A DNA stretch of 64,000 nucleotides from CAWFLT01 sp963816795 (GTDB lineage: Bacteria > Acidobacteriota > Vicinamibacteria > Vicinamibacterales > SCN-69-37). Position numbers and translations under genes: made by a program. The DNA lies in NCBI GenBank assembly GCA_963816795.1, contig CAWFLT010000001.1:442889-506888 (forward strand), in the 5' to 3' direction. Below the pieces are notes generated by a model. The model ran no database searches, was not told where the DNA came from, and worked only from the letters and a program-made list of their open reading frames with translations. This document shows positions 20,261-30,564 of this stretch, piece by piece. Numbering within the stretch: the stretch's first letter is position 1; each line of letters opens with the position of its first letter.

Positions 20261-21874
20261 ATGTCGAACCGCCTGCTCCGCCTGCTGTCTCTGGTGTCGT
20301 GGTCTTTCCTTCTGGCGTTGTGGCCCGCGGCGCCAAGTGCCCAGGGCCAAGGGGCCCCGCCGCCGTCGTTCGAACAGCGCTACACCGCGCCAATCGAGCT
20401 CTTCAAGACGGGGCTGGGTACATTCTCCAAGCCGATCTCGACGACGAACAAGGAAGCTCAAGCGTTTTTCGATCAGGGCTTCCAGATGATGTATGCGTTT
20501 GCGAAGCCGGAAGCCGTCCGCTCATTCCGCGAAGCCTGGAAGCGCGACGACAACTGCGCCATCTGTTACTGGGGCGAAGCGTGGGCGTGGGGGTCGTACC
20601 TGAACGCGCCGATGAGCTCAGCGGAATCGCCGTTTGCCTTCGCCGCCGCCCAGAAAGCCGTCTCACTTCGCGATCGGGCGACGCCGAAGGAGCGCGCGCT
20701 GATCGACGCGCTGGCTGTCCGCTACGTCAAGGAGTTCCGCGCGGACCGTCGCGCGGATCAGGATCGCGCCTACGCCGACGCCATGAAAAAGGTGTCCGAG
20801 CAGTTTCCCGATGACCTCGAGATTCTGACGCTGTACGCCGATGCGCTCTTCCTGCTCGAGCGACGGAGCGGCTCGCGCGACCTGAACGATCCCAATGTGA
20901 AGCGGCTCCATGAAGTGCTGGAACGGGTCCTGAGCCGCGACGTCAGACACCCGGGCGCGTGTCATCTCTACGTCCACGCGACCGAATCCACGGTCGAGCC
21001 TGGCCGCGCCGACGCGTGTGCGGAGTTCCTCGGGCGATCGATTCCCGGCGCGAGCCACATCAACCACATGCCGTCGCACACGTGGAACGAGATCGGCCGT
21101 TGGGGCGACTCGGTCCGCGCGAATCTCGACGCGTGGCATTCGGATCTCAAAGCCGCCGTCGGCGAAGGGTTCGCCATCTATCCGGAGCACAACCTGCACA
21201 TGCTGCTCTACGCAGCGTCGTACGACGGCCAGGGTGCCATTGCCATGCGTGCCGGCAAGGACTACGGCAAGCTGACTCGGTCGTCGTTTTATGAAGTGCT
21301 GACGATGGTCCGCTTCGGGCGTTTTGACGAGGTGCTGCAGGTGACCACCCGTCCGACGAACGAGGTGCAGGGCGGACTCTGGGACTTCGCGACCGGCTAC
21401 GCGTACCTCAAGCAGGGGCAGTCCGATCTGGCGCAGGAGTATCTCGCGCGCGTGAAGCGCCTCGCGGAGACCTCGACCGGCGCGCTCCGCCGCCACAGCG
21501 CCAAGAACATCCTCGGCATCGTCGCCGGCATTCTCGAAGGCGAGATCCTGCGGATGGCCGGTGACGCCCGCGGATCGATCGCCCCGTTCACACGCGCGGT
21601 GGAGCTCGAGATGGCGCTCGAGTACGACGAACCGGAACCGCTGCCGTTTTCGCCCCGCCACTGGCTCGGCGCGGCCCTCGTCGAGCTGAAGCGGTTCGAG
21701 GACGCCGAGCGTGTCTACCGCGCCGATCTCAAGGAACATCCGAAGAACGGGTGGTCGCTGCTCGGGCTGAAACTGGCGCTCGCCGGCCGCGGCATGGACA
21801 CGTCTGGGGTGGACGCCGAGTTCGCGGCGGCGTGGGCACGAGCCGACACATGGATTCGATCGAGTCGATTCTGA
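20261..21874 (+). CDS. Secreted TPR-family protein
   Basis: 537 residues with a clear signal peptide (LLSLVSWSFLLALWP, cleavage near AQG). The mature part is helical with degenerate tetratricopeptide units. It carries motifs of a widespread uncharacterised family: QAFFDQGFQMMYAF, CAICYWGEAWAWG, HPGACHLYVHATE and INHMPSHTWNEIGRWGDS. The paired cysteines and the conserved histidines suggest metal or substrate binding, but nothing is established. The frame is intact. It follows cobA by 94 nt on the same strand but is probably a separate unit. 20167-20260 holds nothing recognisable. Confidence 0.7.
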   Translation: MSNRLLRLLSLVSWSFLLALWPAAPSAQGQGAPPPSFEQRYTAPIELFKTGLGTFSKPISTTNKEAQAFFDQGFQMMYAFAKPEAVRSFREAWKRDDNCAICYWGEAWAWGSYLNAPMSSAESPFAFAAAQKAVSLRDRATPKERALIDALAVRYVKEFRADRRADQDRAYADAMKKVSEQFPDDLEILTLYADALFLLERRSGSRDLNDPNVKRLHEVLERVLSRDVRHPGACHLYVHATESTVEPGRADACAEFLGRSIPGASHINHMPSHTWNEIGRWGDSVRANLDAWHSDLKAAVGEGFAIYPEHNLHMLLYAASYDGQGAIAMRAGKDYGKLTRSSFYEVLTMVRFGRFDEVLQVTTRPTNEVQGGLWDFATGYAYLKQGQSDLAQEYLARVKRLAETSTGALRRHSAKNILGIVAGILEGEILRMAGDARGSIAPFTRAVELEMALEYDEPEPLPFSPRHWLGAALVELKRFEDAERVYRADLKEHPKNGWSLLGLKLALAGRGMDTSGVDAEFAAAWARADTWIRSSRF

Positions 21875-22059
21875 GGACGTTGTCTCGGGTACGGCGCGCG
21901 TAAGAACGTACCGAACGTCGAAAGGCCGACTTCGCTGACGCTGAAGACGCCGCGATTCCTGCAACTGTCGCGACCGCGACCGCGGCACGACACTTGCTGC
22001 CCACGCAGCCGGTTTGCGTCACCGACGGCAGATTCGTACATCCGCAGCGAGGGATTCCC

Positions 22060-23054
22060 ATGCCGAGAACTTCGCGTTCGTCGATCACGGCGGCCCAGAT
22101 GGTGCTGGTCGCTCTGGTGTGCAGTTCGTCCCTACTTTCGGCCCAAGGTCGCGATCGTACGGCGCCGACCGCGCCGACCAACCTCGTGGTCACGGCGCTC
22201 ACTGAACACAGCGTGTCGCTGGCATGGGGCCCATCCACGGACAACTCGGGCCGCTTCAACTACCTCATCTCCGGACCTGGTACGACGGTGACCGTGAGCC
22301 AGACGCAGACGAGTCACACGATCGAGGGCCTGCAGTCGGGCAAGACGTATACGTTTCGCGTGTACGCGAAGGACTTGGCAGGGAACCTTTCGAAATCGAG
22401 CAATGCCTGTGACCGTGACATTGCCGGGGGAGATTCCCGCACCGACGAAACCCGTCGTCACGCTCCCGATGGGTCGACACATGCCAAGGTCGTAGCATCT
22501 TGATATTGGTCCGACGCATGCCACGCTGACGTGGTCGTCCACTGACGACGGCCCGATCATCTGGTACACCGTCTACATCAACGGGCAGCCCGTCTCCACG
22601 GTCAATTCCAGAACCGGCGATCTTTACGTGCGCCGCCGTCCTGGTGCTCCACGTCCTGTGATCCGATCAATCAAGAGACGAGCGTACACCTTCACCGTCC
22701 GCGCGCGCGATATCGACGGGAATCTCTCGCCGGTCAGCGATCCAGTCTTCGTGGACGACCGAGCCCGCCAACCCGAACGACCAGACGCCGCCGACGCAGC
22801 CCGCGAACATCACTGCGGAGAATACCGGCGGGTTCCATGTCGTGAGATGGAGTCCGTCGACCGATGATTTCGCGCCGCTCGTCGCTGATCCGGTTACGAC
22901 GTCTACGTCAACGGTGAGTTGGGCGCGGTCGTGGTTGGCACGACCAGCGCAGAGGTTGAGCTCTACGCGTGGCGAGACCAGCACCATCACCGTCATCGCG
23001 GTCGATACCGCGGACAACGAGTCGGTGCCGGGCGCGATCACTGTGCGCGGATGA
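22060..23054 (+). CDS. Secreted fibronectin type III repeat protein (frameshifted)
   Basis: From ATG 22060 the N-terminus is a signal peptide (AAQMVLVALVCSSSLLSAQ). A complete FN3 domain follows (APTNLVVTALTEHSVSLAWG, then TYTFRVYAKDLAGNLS). After breaks near 22400-22500 a second FN3 unit appears (ATLTWSSTDDGPIIWYTVYI, FTVRARDIDGNLSPVS). After breaks near 22770 and 22880 a third appears (FHVVRWSPSTDDFA, ITVIAVDTADNESVPG), ending at 23054. At least three indels separate the units. It is probably an extracellular binding protein or a fragment of a larger adhesin or glycosidase; no catalytic domain is visible. Confidence 0.65.
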
Positions 23055-23122
23055 GCTGACGCTGCGCGAGGCGACCGCCGAACGCGACCGGGCGGTTGAG
23101 GTTTCATCGGTCCGTGCAGACC

Positions 23123-26100
23123 CTACCGCCCAACCGCCGCGCGCCAGTTCTGCAGCAGCACCATGCGGGCGGCGTCACCGGGCGACTGCGGCGCGATGCG
23201 CATCATCAAGAGCCGGTCGTCGGCGCCCACCGCAAAGCTGCTGTTGAGGCTCGGCGTGCCGGGTTCGCCGTCGACCATCAGGAGCTTCGATGTCCCGACT
23301 GACAACGGCGCCGTCGTGATGGCCACGACCCTGAGCTCGCCGCGAGTGACACCCGTACTGGTCGCGCGGCCGCCGCTCCTGTAGAACACCCGGCGGCTGT
23401 CCGTCGAAAAGCGCGGCCAGACGCCGCCCTCGGTCGTGACCTGCTGCCGCTCCCGCATGTCCGGCCACGTCGTCACGAAGATGTTGAGCCGGTTGCTGAC
23501 CGGTTCGACGTCCGTGAAGGCGAGCAGCGTCCCGTCCGGCGACAGACTCGAAATACGCGCACGTTCGGATCGTCCGCCGCCGGAAACACCGGCACCGCGT
23601 CTCCGGCCGTGCCGTCGGGCCGCATCGGCGCGCGGTACAGCCGGAAGCGCGATCGCTCGTCGCGGCTGAAGAGGATCTCGGCTGCCGTTGGGCGTCATCT
23701 GCGCGGCCATGCCGGCCACGAGCGGCCGGCCGCTCGCCGATCCATCCGCGGGCCAGTCGTAGATCTGCAGCGTCTCGACACCTCCGGCCGGATACAGCAA
23801 CCGGCCCGCCGGCGTCCACGCGATCCGTCCGCCGGTCGACGACGCCCGTCGAGGCCTTCGGCGCGGGCACGCGCGTGTCGCGGCCCGTCGCCAGATCGCG
23901 CACGAGGTACTCTTCGCCGCCGTCGGCGGCGCGGGTGGCAAACACTGCGCGCCGGCCATCGGGCGACAGCGCGAGCGACAGCGAGCCCGGCTTCGAACGG
24001 CGCACCGGGCATCGTCGCAATCGACCGCGTCGAGTGCGTCTTGCCAGGCCCCGAGGGTCGCCGACCCGTGCGTCGACCCACACGAGCTCGCGACGCTCGC
24101 GCGCCGGCACGGACGACACGAGCGTCCCTTCGCCGGACACGCTGAAGTCGCGCGCGCCGGCTTCGAGCAGCGTCGCCCGCGTCAGATCGATCCGGCCGCC
24201 ATCGAACGGCACGACCCACACGCCGGGATTCCTGCGCACTCGCACGAACAACAGATCGTTGGGCGCGCGAAACCTGACGATGTCGATGTCGAGATCGTCG
24301 GCGAGCGGAAGTTCGGTCGCCGCCGTCAACGAGATCCAGGCGCACCGCGTCCTGCCCGCGCAGATGCGTCGTGACGATCAGCCGGCCGTCTGGAAGCACG
24401 GCGACGGAATGGAAATCGATTTCCTTCTCTGGCGCGATGGCCGTGACGCGCACCGGCGTGCCGCCCGACGCGGGCACGCGATAGAGACTCTCGCGCAACA
24501 CTGCGAAGTAAATCGTGCCGTCGTCATGCCACCAGCCCTTCGTCAGCCGTCCGCCGCCCGGGATGCGGCAGACCGTGAATGGCGGTCCGCCTTCCGCCGG
24601 TACGATGCGCAGGTCTGATTCAGCGCTATAGGCGAGCCGCCGCCCATCGGGCGACCACAGCAGGCCCTCCGTCGGCACAGGCACGACGCCGAGGTCGGCG
24701 GTCGCGGCCGTCGCCAACGTGTGGACGAAGAGATGGCCTTGCGCGACGTAGGCGATCCGGCTGCCATCCGGCGAGATCGCGAAGATCGACGCCGGTGCCA
24801 TCGCCGCCGGCAGCTCGAATCGCCGGACTGGGATCGACGCCGCCGGCTTCGCCTGCCAGGCGACGTACGCGGCGAGGCCCGCCAGCGCGAGGGCGGCGAG
24901 CGCAGCCGAGCGCCGCGCGACGGCCGCGGGCAGGACGACGTGTCGGGCAGACGCGCGCTCCAGCGCCGGCGCGCTTCGTTCGCCGGTCTGAACGCCAGAC
25001 AGCGCAATCCGCGCCTCGCCGATGTCGCGCAGCCGCATCCGCGGATCGCGCTCGAGACATCGGCTGATGAGCTGGCGCAGTGACGCCGGTATTCCTGGCG
25101 GCAGCCGATCGAGCCGCAACGGGTCCTTCAGCACGGCGGCCAGAACTTCGGTCACGGTCTCGCCCGCGAACAGACGCTCGCCCGTCAGCATCTCGAACAA
25201 CACGGCGCCGAAGGCCCAGATGTCCGCGCGTCGATCGGCGACGCGGCCCCTCGCCTGTTCCGGACTCATGTAGGCCGCCGTGCCGAGGATCATGCCGGCC
25301 TGGGTCATTGCCGGCGACATCACCGTCATCGCCTCGGCCTCCGTGCCCTCCGCTCCCTCCTCCGCCGTCGCGCCCATCCTTTCCAGGCCGGGCGCTTTGG
25401 CGAGACCGAAATCGACCAGCTTCACCGTGCAGCAGCGACGTCGGCGGACGCGAGCGTAGGCGAGCGGCTGCCGTCCGGGAGGCGCGTGGGGGTGGGGCCC
25501 CACGCGCCCTTGAGAATGATGTTGGCGGGTTTGAGGTCGCGATGGACGATGCCGGCGTCGTGCGCGGCCTCGAGCGCGTCGGCGATCTGCGCCGCGATCG
25601 GCAGCGCGTCTGAAACTTCAAACTTGTTCCCGATCAGGCGTTCCAGCGTTCGGCCCTCGACAAACTCCATCGCGATGGCGGGAATGTCCCGTTCACCGGT
25701 CGGCATCGTCTCGACGCCGTAGATCTGCGCGATGTTCGGATGATTGAGCGCCGCCAGCGTCTTCGCTTCGCGTTCGAAGCGCCGCAGCCGATCGGGATCG
25801 GCCGAGAGCGCCGGCGGCAACAGCTTGAGCGCGACGTCGCGGCCGAGCCGGGTGTCACGGGCGCGGTAGACCTCGCCCATGCCGCCAGCGCCGATGGCAG
25901 CGACACTTCGTACGGACCGAGGCGAGTACCGGGATTCAGAGCCATCGGCGCCTCGGGAATGGGCGAGGTCGTCTTCTTTACTCCAGGGCGAATGGGGCCC
26001 CACCCCCATTCGCTGCGACCTCCGCGCGCTCCGCGACGCGCTCCGGTCGGGCCGCAGGCGCGCATGCCGCCGGCACCGAGCGCGGCGACCACTTCATACG

Positions 26101-26143
26101 GACCAATGCGCGTACCGGGACTCAGAGCCATCGGCGCGGCCAT
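23123..26143 (-). CDS. Ser/Thr kinase with PD40 propeller, interrupted
   Basis: The kinase domain has GAGGMGEVYRARD, VALKLLPP, HRDLKPANI, VKLVDFGLAK and YMSPEQARG, then one membrane helix (AALAALALAGLAAYVAW). A periplasmic TolB/PD40 beta-propeller follows (IFAISPDGSRIAYVA, GLLWSPDGRRLAYSA, ISSLSPDGTLLAFTD), ending RMVLLQNWRAAVGR. Three things are odd. The start of the kinase is present twice: MALSPGTRIGPYEVVAALG from 26131 and MALNPGTRLGPYEV from 25945. An insert containing a GC-rich palindrome lies between them. A second palindrome insert of about 80 nt splits the catalytic loop from the DFG motif at 25430-25510. Further indels occur near 24330, 24030, 23840, 23700 and 23560. It is either inactivated or poorly sequenced. 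Confidence 0.72.
25481..25508. repeat. GC-rich palindromic element, copy 3 (inside kinase gene)
   Basis: A 28-nt element with perfect 11-nt arms GGCGCGTGGGG and CCCCACGCGCC around a GTGGG-type centre. It sits within about 80 nt of extra DNA between the codons for ANIILK and TVKLVDFG of the kinase. It shares the core GTGGGGGTGGGGCCCC with copies at 9592 and 9648. Confidence 0.75.
25988..26013. repeat. GC-rich palindromic element, copy 4 (inside kinase gene)
   Basis: 26 nt with perfect arms GCGAATGGGG and CCCCATTCGC and the same core in reverse orientation. It lies between the two copies of the kinase N-terminal coding sequence. Compared with copy 3, the arms differ in sequence but remain complementary, that is, they co-vary. 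Confidence 0.75.
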
Positions 26144-26204
26144 CTTAGCGCGCGATCGGTGGTCGCTGGGCGCCTGGCGGGTAGTAGGATCCGCAGTTCA
26201 CCCG

Positions 26205-27450
26205 TCATGACGGCGCCGCCAGTCGCCGCTCCAGGAACCGGCGTTCGGCATCGTTGGTGGTCAGTGCCAGCGCCTGCCGATAGTCACTCGCCGCCTCGTC
26301 TCCCCGCCCGAGGCGACGCAGGAGCTCCGCGCGCGATGAATAGAGGAGCGGGTGGGCGTCGAGCGTCCCCTTCCCGGCAAGCGCATCGAGGGCGCGCAAC
26401 CCCGCCTCCGGCCCGTCGCGCATCGCCAGGGCCGCCGCGCGGTTGAGCGCGACCACGGGTGACTCGTCGATCGTGCGCAGCAGGTCGTACCACGCCACGA
26501 TCGCCGCGCCAGTCCGTGTCCGCCGCGGTGGCGGCCCGGCAGTGTTCCGCCGCGATCGCGGCCTGCAGGGTGAACGGACCGGCTTCCTCCCGCAACGCCA
26601 CCTCCACCAGGGCGAGGCCCTCGGCGATCTGACTGCGGTGCCACGTCGTCCGATCCTGATCCTCGAGCAGCACGACGATCGCCGTGCTCGTCGGTGCGTC
26701 CCTCGCGACGGGCGTCGTGCAGGAGCATGAGCGCGAGCAGCCCCTTCAACTCCGTCGGCACCTGGGGCCGCGGTCAACGTCATCAGCAACCGGCCCAGGC
26801 GGATCGCCTCCGCGCAGAGGTCCGTCCGCAACCAGGCGCCACGGGTCGCGGCGTACCCTTCGGAGAAGACGAGATAGACGACGTTCAAGACGGCGTCGAG
26901 CCGGTCGGGCAGGACGGACTGGTCGGGCACGCTGTACGGAATGCCCGCGTCGCGGATCTTGCGCTTCGCCCGCACCAGACGCTGCGCCATCGTCGGTTCC
27001 GGCACGAGGAAGGCGCGCGCAATCGCGTCGGTCTCCAGACCGCACAGCGTTCGCAGCGTCAGGGCGACCTGCGCGTCGAGCGAGAGCGCTGGATGGCAAC
27101 AGGTGAAGATCAACCGGAGCCGATCGTCGGGGATCTCCCCGGTCTCCATCTCGTGCGGATCGACCACACCGTACCCAGGCGCCGCAGAAATGGCCGCCAG
27201 CTTGGCCGTGTAGCGTGGCGCGTCGTCGCAGACGGTCGACCGCCTTGTGCCGTGCCGTCTGGATGATCCAGGCGCGCGGATGCTCGGGCACGCCGGTCTC
27301 GGGCCACTGGGCGACGGCTGCCGCAAACGCCTCCTGCGCGACGTCTTCGGCCAGATCGAAGTCGCCCAGCACACTAATCAATGTGGCAACGATCCGGCCC
27401 CAGTCGGTCCGGTACAGGGTTTCGACCAACGCGTGCGGCACCGGAACCAT
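26205..27450 (-). CDS. SigJ-like ECF RNA polymerase sigma factor (frameshifted)
   Basis: About 415 residues when joined. Region 2 is ETLYRTDWGRIVATLISVLG with DLAEDVAQEAFAAAVAQWP and ARHKAVDRLRR. Region 4 is LTLRTLCGLETDAIARAFL with PEPTMAQRLVRAKRKI. The long C-terminal extension seen in this ECF group (LVFSEGYAATRG, ESPVVALNRAAALAM, HPLLYSSRAELLRRLGR) ends at 26205. Frame breaks lie near 27230, 26760, 26690 and 26510. It is divergent from the DGPF protein gene at 27520. This sigma family is normally encoded next to YCII/DGPF proteins, so the two probably share regulation through the 69-bp gap. Confidence 0.85.
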
Positions 27451-27519
27451 CGTAGAAAAACCTTCGGGGGTTGTCGATCCGCGTCAGGCTCGTTCGATAT
27501 ACCTGCGGAGGCTGGAGAA

Positions 27520-27882
27520 ATGAAGTACATGCTGTTGACGTACCTGGACGAACAGAAGTGGCTCGCCATGAGCGAGGCGGAACAACAGGCCGAGATGGCG
27601 CGATGCGAACCGCACGTGAAGCGGCTCGTGGCCGCGGGCAAGGTCCTGGGTGGAGCGCCGCTCCACGCCTCGAGCTCAGCCACCACCGTCCGCGTGCGCA
27701 AGGGCCAGCGCCTGCTGACCGACGGGCCCTTCGCCGAAACCCGCGAACAACTGGGCGGATACACCCTGATTGAAGCTGTCGACCTCGACGAGGCCGTGGA
27801 GATTGCGGCTGGCTTCCTCGGCGACGACAGCTGGGTCTCGATCGAAGTCCGGCCGGTCGTCGACTACACGATGCCCGGGTAG
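27520..27882 (+). CDS. YCII-related DGPF-domain protein
   Basis: 120 residues from ATG 27520, preceded by GGAG at good spacing. MKYMLLTYLDEQKW, LVAAGKVLGGAPLHAS, the signature DGPFAETREQLGGYTLIEA and VEIAAGFLG are the features of the YciI-like DGPF family, small dimeric ferredoxin-fold proteins. They typically sit beside the ECF sigma factor type encoded divergently here and may be its sensor or target. The stop at 27882 overlaps the 3' end of the convergent glycosyltransferase gene by about 19 nt. Confidence 0.92.
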   Translation: MKYMLLTYLDEQKWLAMSEAEQQAEMARCEPHVKRLVAAGKVLGGAPLHASSSATTVRVRKGQRLLTDGPFAETREQLGGYTLIEAVDLDEAVEIAAGFLGDDSWVSIEVRPVVDYTMPG

Positions 27883-29106
27883 GCGCGCGCCTCGAGACGC
27901 GAGCGAACCAGCGCGGCGATCTCCCCGACGTCGATGCTCTTCAGGCACACGTTGTCGTTGCAGGGCGACCGCCGCTGGTTGCTCGGACCGATGCACGGGC
28001 TGCAGGTGTAGCCGGTGTGGATCACGTCCGAGTTGGTCGTCAGCGGCCGATAGCGGTCGGGGATCTCCGGCCCGAAGAAGACGACGACGTGGATTCGTGT
28101 CAGCGCCGCGAAGTGGGCCGGTCCCGAGTCGTTCGTGACCAGCACATGAGCGAGATCGAACAGATGCAGCAGCTCGGTCATCGTTGTCTGGCCAGTGAGG
28201 TCCAGCGCACGTGGCGAGCCGAGCCGCGCGCAGATGTACTGCGCGTCGGGCTTCTCGCTCGCAACGCCCGTGATCAGCAGGAAGACCTCCGGATCTTCCA
28301 GCAGCCGGCGGGCGAGCTCGGTGAACGACTCGAGCGGCCAGCGGCGCATTGGAAACTTGTCGCTGGCGTTCGGATTGAGCACGACGAGCTTGCGGGCCGG
28401 TCCGATGTCGGGATGGATCGCGCGGAGCTTCCGCCAGATCCCGGCAGCCACGCTCCCGTCGGTCGACATCTTCGGAACGTCGAGGCAGTCCATGGTCCTC
28501 GGCCGTTTGACGTGCGGTACCTGGCCCGGCGGCGAGTCGAGCGCGTGCACGAGATCGAGGAACGTATGCGCGGCATGGATGTGCCCGTTGTGCAGCACCT
28601 TGTGGGTCAGCAGACCGCCCGTGTACAGCCCTTCCTGGTTGAACCGGTGGAAACCGACGCGTCGGCAGGCGCCGGACAGATAGCTCAGCATGCTGCTGTA
28701 TCTGACGAAGGCTTCGGTGTTGATCACGGTGTCTACGCGGAGACGGCGGGCACGCCGCACGAACCGCAGCGTGTCGCGTGCGAGTGACCAGCCGGAATGC
28801 GCGTCAATGGTGATGATGTTCTCGCGGTGGGATGAACTCGAGCATCTCCACACTCGACCGAATCTGCGTGAAGCACAGAAAGTGCAGTGTGGCGTCCGGA
28901 TGGAGCTCGCGCGCTTTCCTCAGCGCGGGATAGGCCACGACCATCGTCCCCATTTCGGCGAGCTGAATGAACAGGATGTTCCGCGGCCGGCCGGCCGGAG
29001 ACTTCGCCAGCCCGATGAGGCGCAGGACGCGGGAGACGATGGTGAGGAGAAAGACGAGCGGGATTCCGACCCAGTAGTCGATGGCCCGCATCAGGTCCGG
29101 ATTCAT
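27864..29106 (-). CDS. Glycosyltransferase family 9 (heptosyltransferase-like, frameshifted)
   Basis: ATG 29106 gives a hydrophobic N-terminus (YWVGIPLVFLLTIVSRVLRL) and then the first Rossmann strand ILFIQLAEMGTMVVAYPALR. After a break near 28830 come VVLNPNASDKFPMRRWPLE, VFLLITGVASEKPDAQYI and the donor-binding stretch LVTNDSGPAHFAAL with VVFFGPEIPDRYRPL, the GT-B hallmarks of the ADP-heptose transferase family. The C-terminus has paired cysteines (GYTCSPCIGP and CNDNVCLKSI) seen in a GT9 subgroup. It follows the GT87 gene with a 7-nt gap, so both likely act in one cell-envelope glycan pathway. Confidence 0.85.
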
Positions 29107-29113
29107 GCCAGCC

Positions 29114-30373
29114 TCATCCCGCCATCGCACCTGGCCGGGGCGCCGACAGCAGCATCCTGACGGTGCGCATCGGATGGCGCGCGTCGTCGCGAACCGTTGC
29201 CCAGCCGATTTGTCGCAGATATAGCGCCAGGCAGACGAAGAGCAGAACGACCGTGATGTACATCACCGACCCGAGTCGGAAGACGTCCGGAGCCACGGCG
29301 TAGAGCGCGAGACCGATGGCGGCCACGATGTTGCGCGGACCCCGCTTGTCCGGCACCAGGAGCACGATCAGCAGATGCCGGGCGACCCGCATCTTGACGG
29401 CGACGAGCATCGCGAACGGCACGAGCGACCACCCGATCCGATCCTCCCTGTCGAACCCGAGTCGCACCTCGACGTACCACAGCACAATCGTGAAGGGCAC
29501 GACCAGTACGACCGCCGCGATCGTATCGTAGATGTTGCCTTTGACCTGATCGTGGAACGTGAAGATGGTCAGGTAGTTGTCCCAGATGAAATAGGGGAAC
29601 ACGAGACCGGCGAACAGGATGGCGGCAAAGCCGATCGCCATGCCACGCCGCATGGTCAGGATCTGCCACACGTACGCCGCCGGCGAGAGCTTCATCGTGA
29701 TGGCGAGCGCCATCAGGAGGTGACTGGCTTCGCGCTTCGCGCGGGCGAGGACGAGCGCGATCATGACCACGACGAGCATGGCGAGGTAGGTGTCGTCCTG
29801 CACGTAGACGAACCGATGACCGAAGTACGCGAAGTTCAGATACAGGAGCGGAAAGAGGTACCACCGCGTGTTCAGGAAATACCAGACCGACAGCGCGACG
29901 AACAGCGCGGCGAGCAGCAGGACCATGCCGTAGAACCCGATGCCAATCGCCGCCCCTATCGCGTACAGGCCCGCCGCCGTGAGCAAGGCTGCCGGCGGAT
30001 AGGGAGCCGATTCCTCCCTGGTCCACGTCGCCTTCTCGAGCGGTGTCTGTTCAAGGCGCGCCTTGGTGTACATGTCGAGCGGATCGTTCAACACGACCTT
30101 GGCGACGTACATGTTGCCGATCGTGTCGTTGCCGTAGGTCTCGTGCTGCTGAACGCCGCTCAGCGGCGGGAAACGCGCGTAATCGACGTACGCCCGCGGG
30201 ACGTTCGGAATCGCCACGACGATCATGTGCAGGACCGTCGCGGCAATCACCGTGTATTGGACTGGCCGGTTCACGCGTAGCAGGAACCTGTCGACCGCCG
30301 CCGCCACTTCGAGAAAAGTCAACTGCCTCCTGGTGCCGTTCCAACTCAAGGCACTATGTCCGAACAACCTCAC
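29114..30373 (-). CDS. GT87-like polyprenol-dependent mannosyltransferase, membrane protein
   Basis: 419 residues with about nine to ten hydrophobic segments (VLHMIVVAIPNV, GIGFYGMVLLLAALFVALSV, LAMLVVVMIALVLA, AAILFAGLVFPYFI, VVLLFVCLALYL). A periplasmic loop follows the first helix, with TYGNDTIGNMYVAKVVLND and APYPPAALL. This resembles the DUF2029/GT87 C-type glycosyltransferases that use a polyprenyl-phosphate sugar. It is directly upstream of the GT9 gene. The start ATG 30373 is the only ATG before the first helix, but one arm of a 14-bp inverted repeat lies within its first codons, so the start may really be further in. Confidence 0.7.
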   Translation of the reverse strand: MRLFGHSALSWNGTRRQLTFLEVAAAVDRFLLRVNRPVQYTVIAATVLHMIVVAIPNVPRAYVDYARFPPLSGVQQHETYGNDTIGNMYVAKVVLNDPLDMYTKARLEQTPLEKATWTREESAPYPPAALLTAAGLYAIGAAIGIGFYGMVLLLAALFVALSVWYFLNTRWYLFPLLYLNFAYFGHRFVYVQDDTYLAMLVVVMIALVLARAKREASHLLMALAITMKLSPAAYVWQILTMRRGMAIGFAAILFAGLVFPYFIWDNYLTIFTFHDQVKGNIYDTIAAVVLVVPFTIVLWYVEVRLGFDREDRIGWSLVPFAMLVAVKMRVARHLLIVLLVPDKRGPRNIVAAIGLALYAVAPDVFRLGSVMYITVVLLFVCLALYLRQIGWATVRDDARHPMRTVRMLLSAPRPGAMAG

Positions 30374-30432
30374 TCTAGCAACCTCGCCAGTCGAGGGGAC
30401 GTTGCCTCTGGTGGAACAAGTTGGAACGGCAC
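30333..30432. repeat. Widely spaced 14-bp perfect inverted repeat
   Basis: GTGCCGTTCCAACT (30333-30346) and AGTTGGAACGGCAC (30419-30432) are exact reverse complements, 72 nt apart, bracketing the annotated GT87 start at 30373. They could be paired operator sites or the ends of a small element. Confidence 0.55.
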
Positions 30433-30564
30433 TGGTCCGCCGAGCCGTCTAGAGATTAGCAGAGGCGATGAGGGCGGTATGCGGGGTCCCGCGCCGAGGA
30501 TTGTCAACCTGCGTGCCCGCCGGTGCGCTTGTCCGGTTCCGCGCTTCCCGGCGTTTACAGACAC

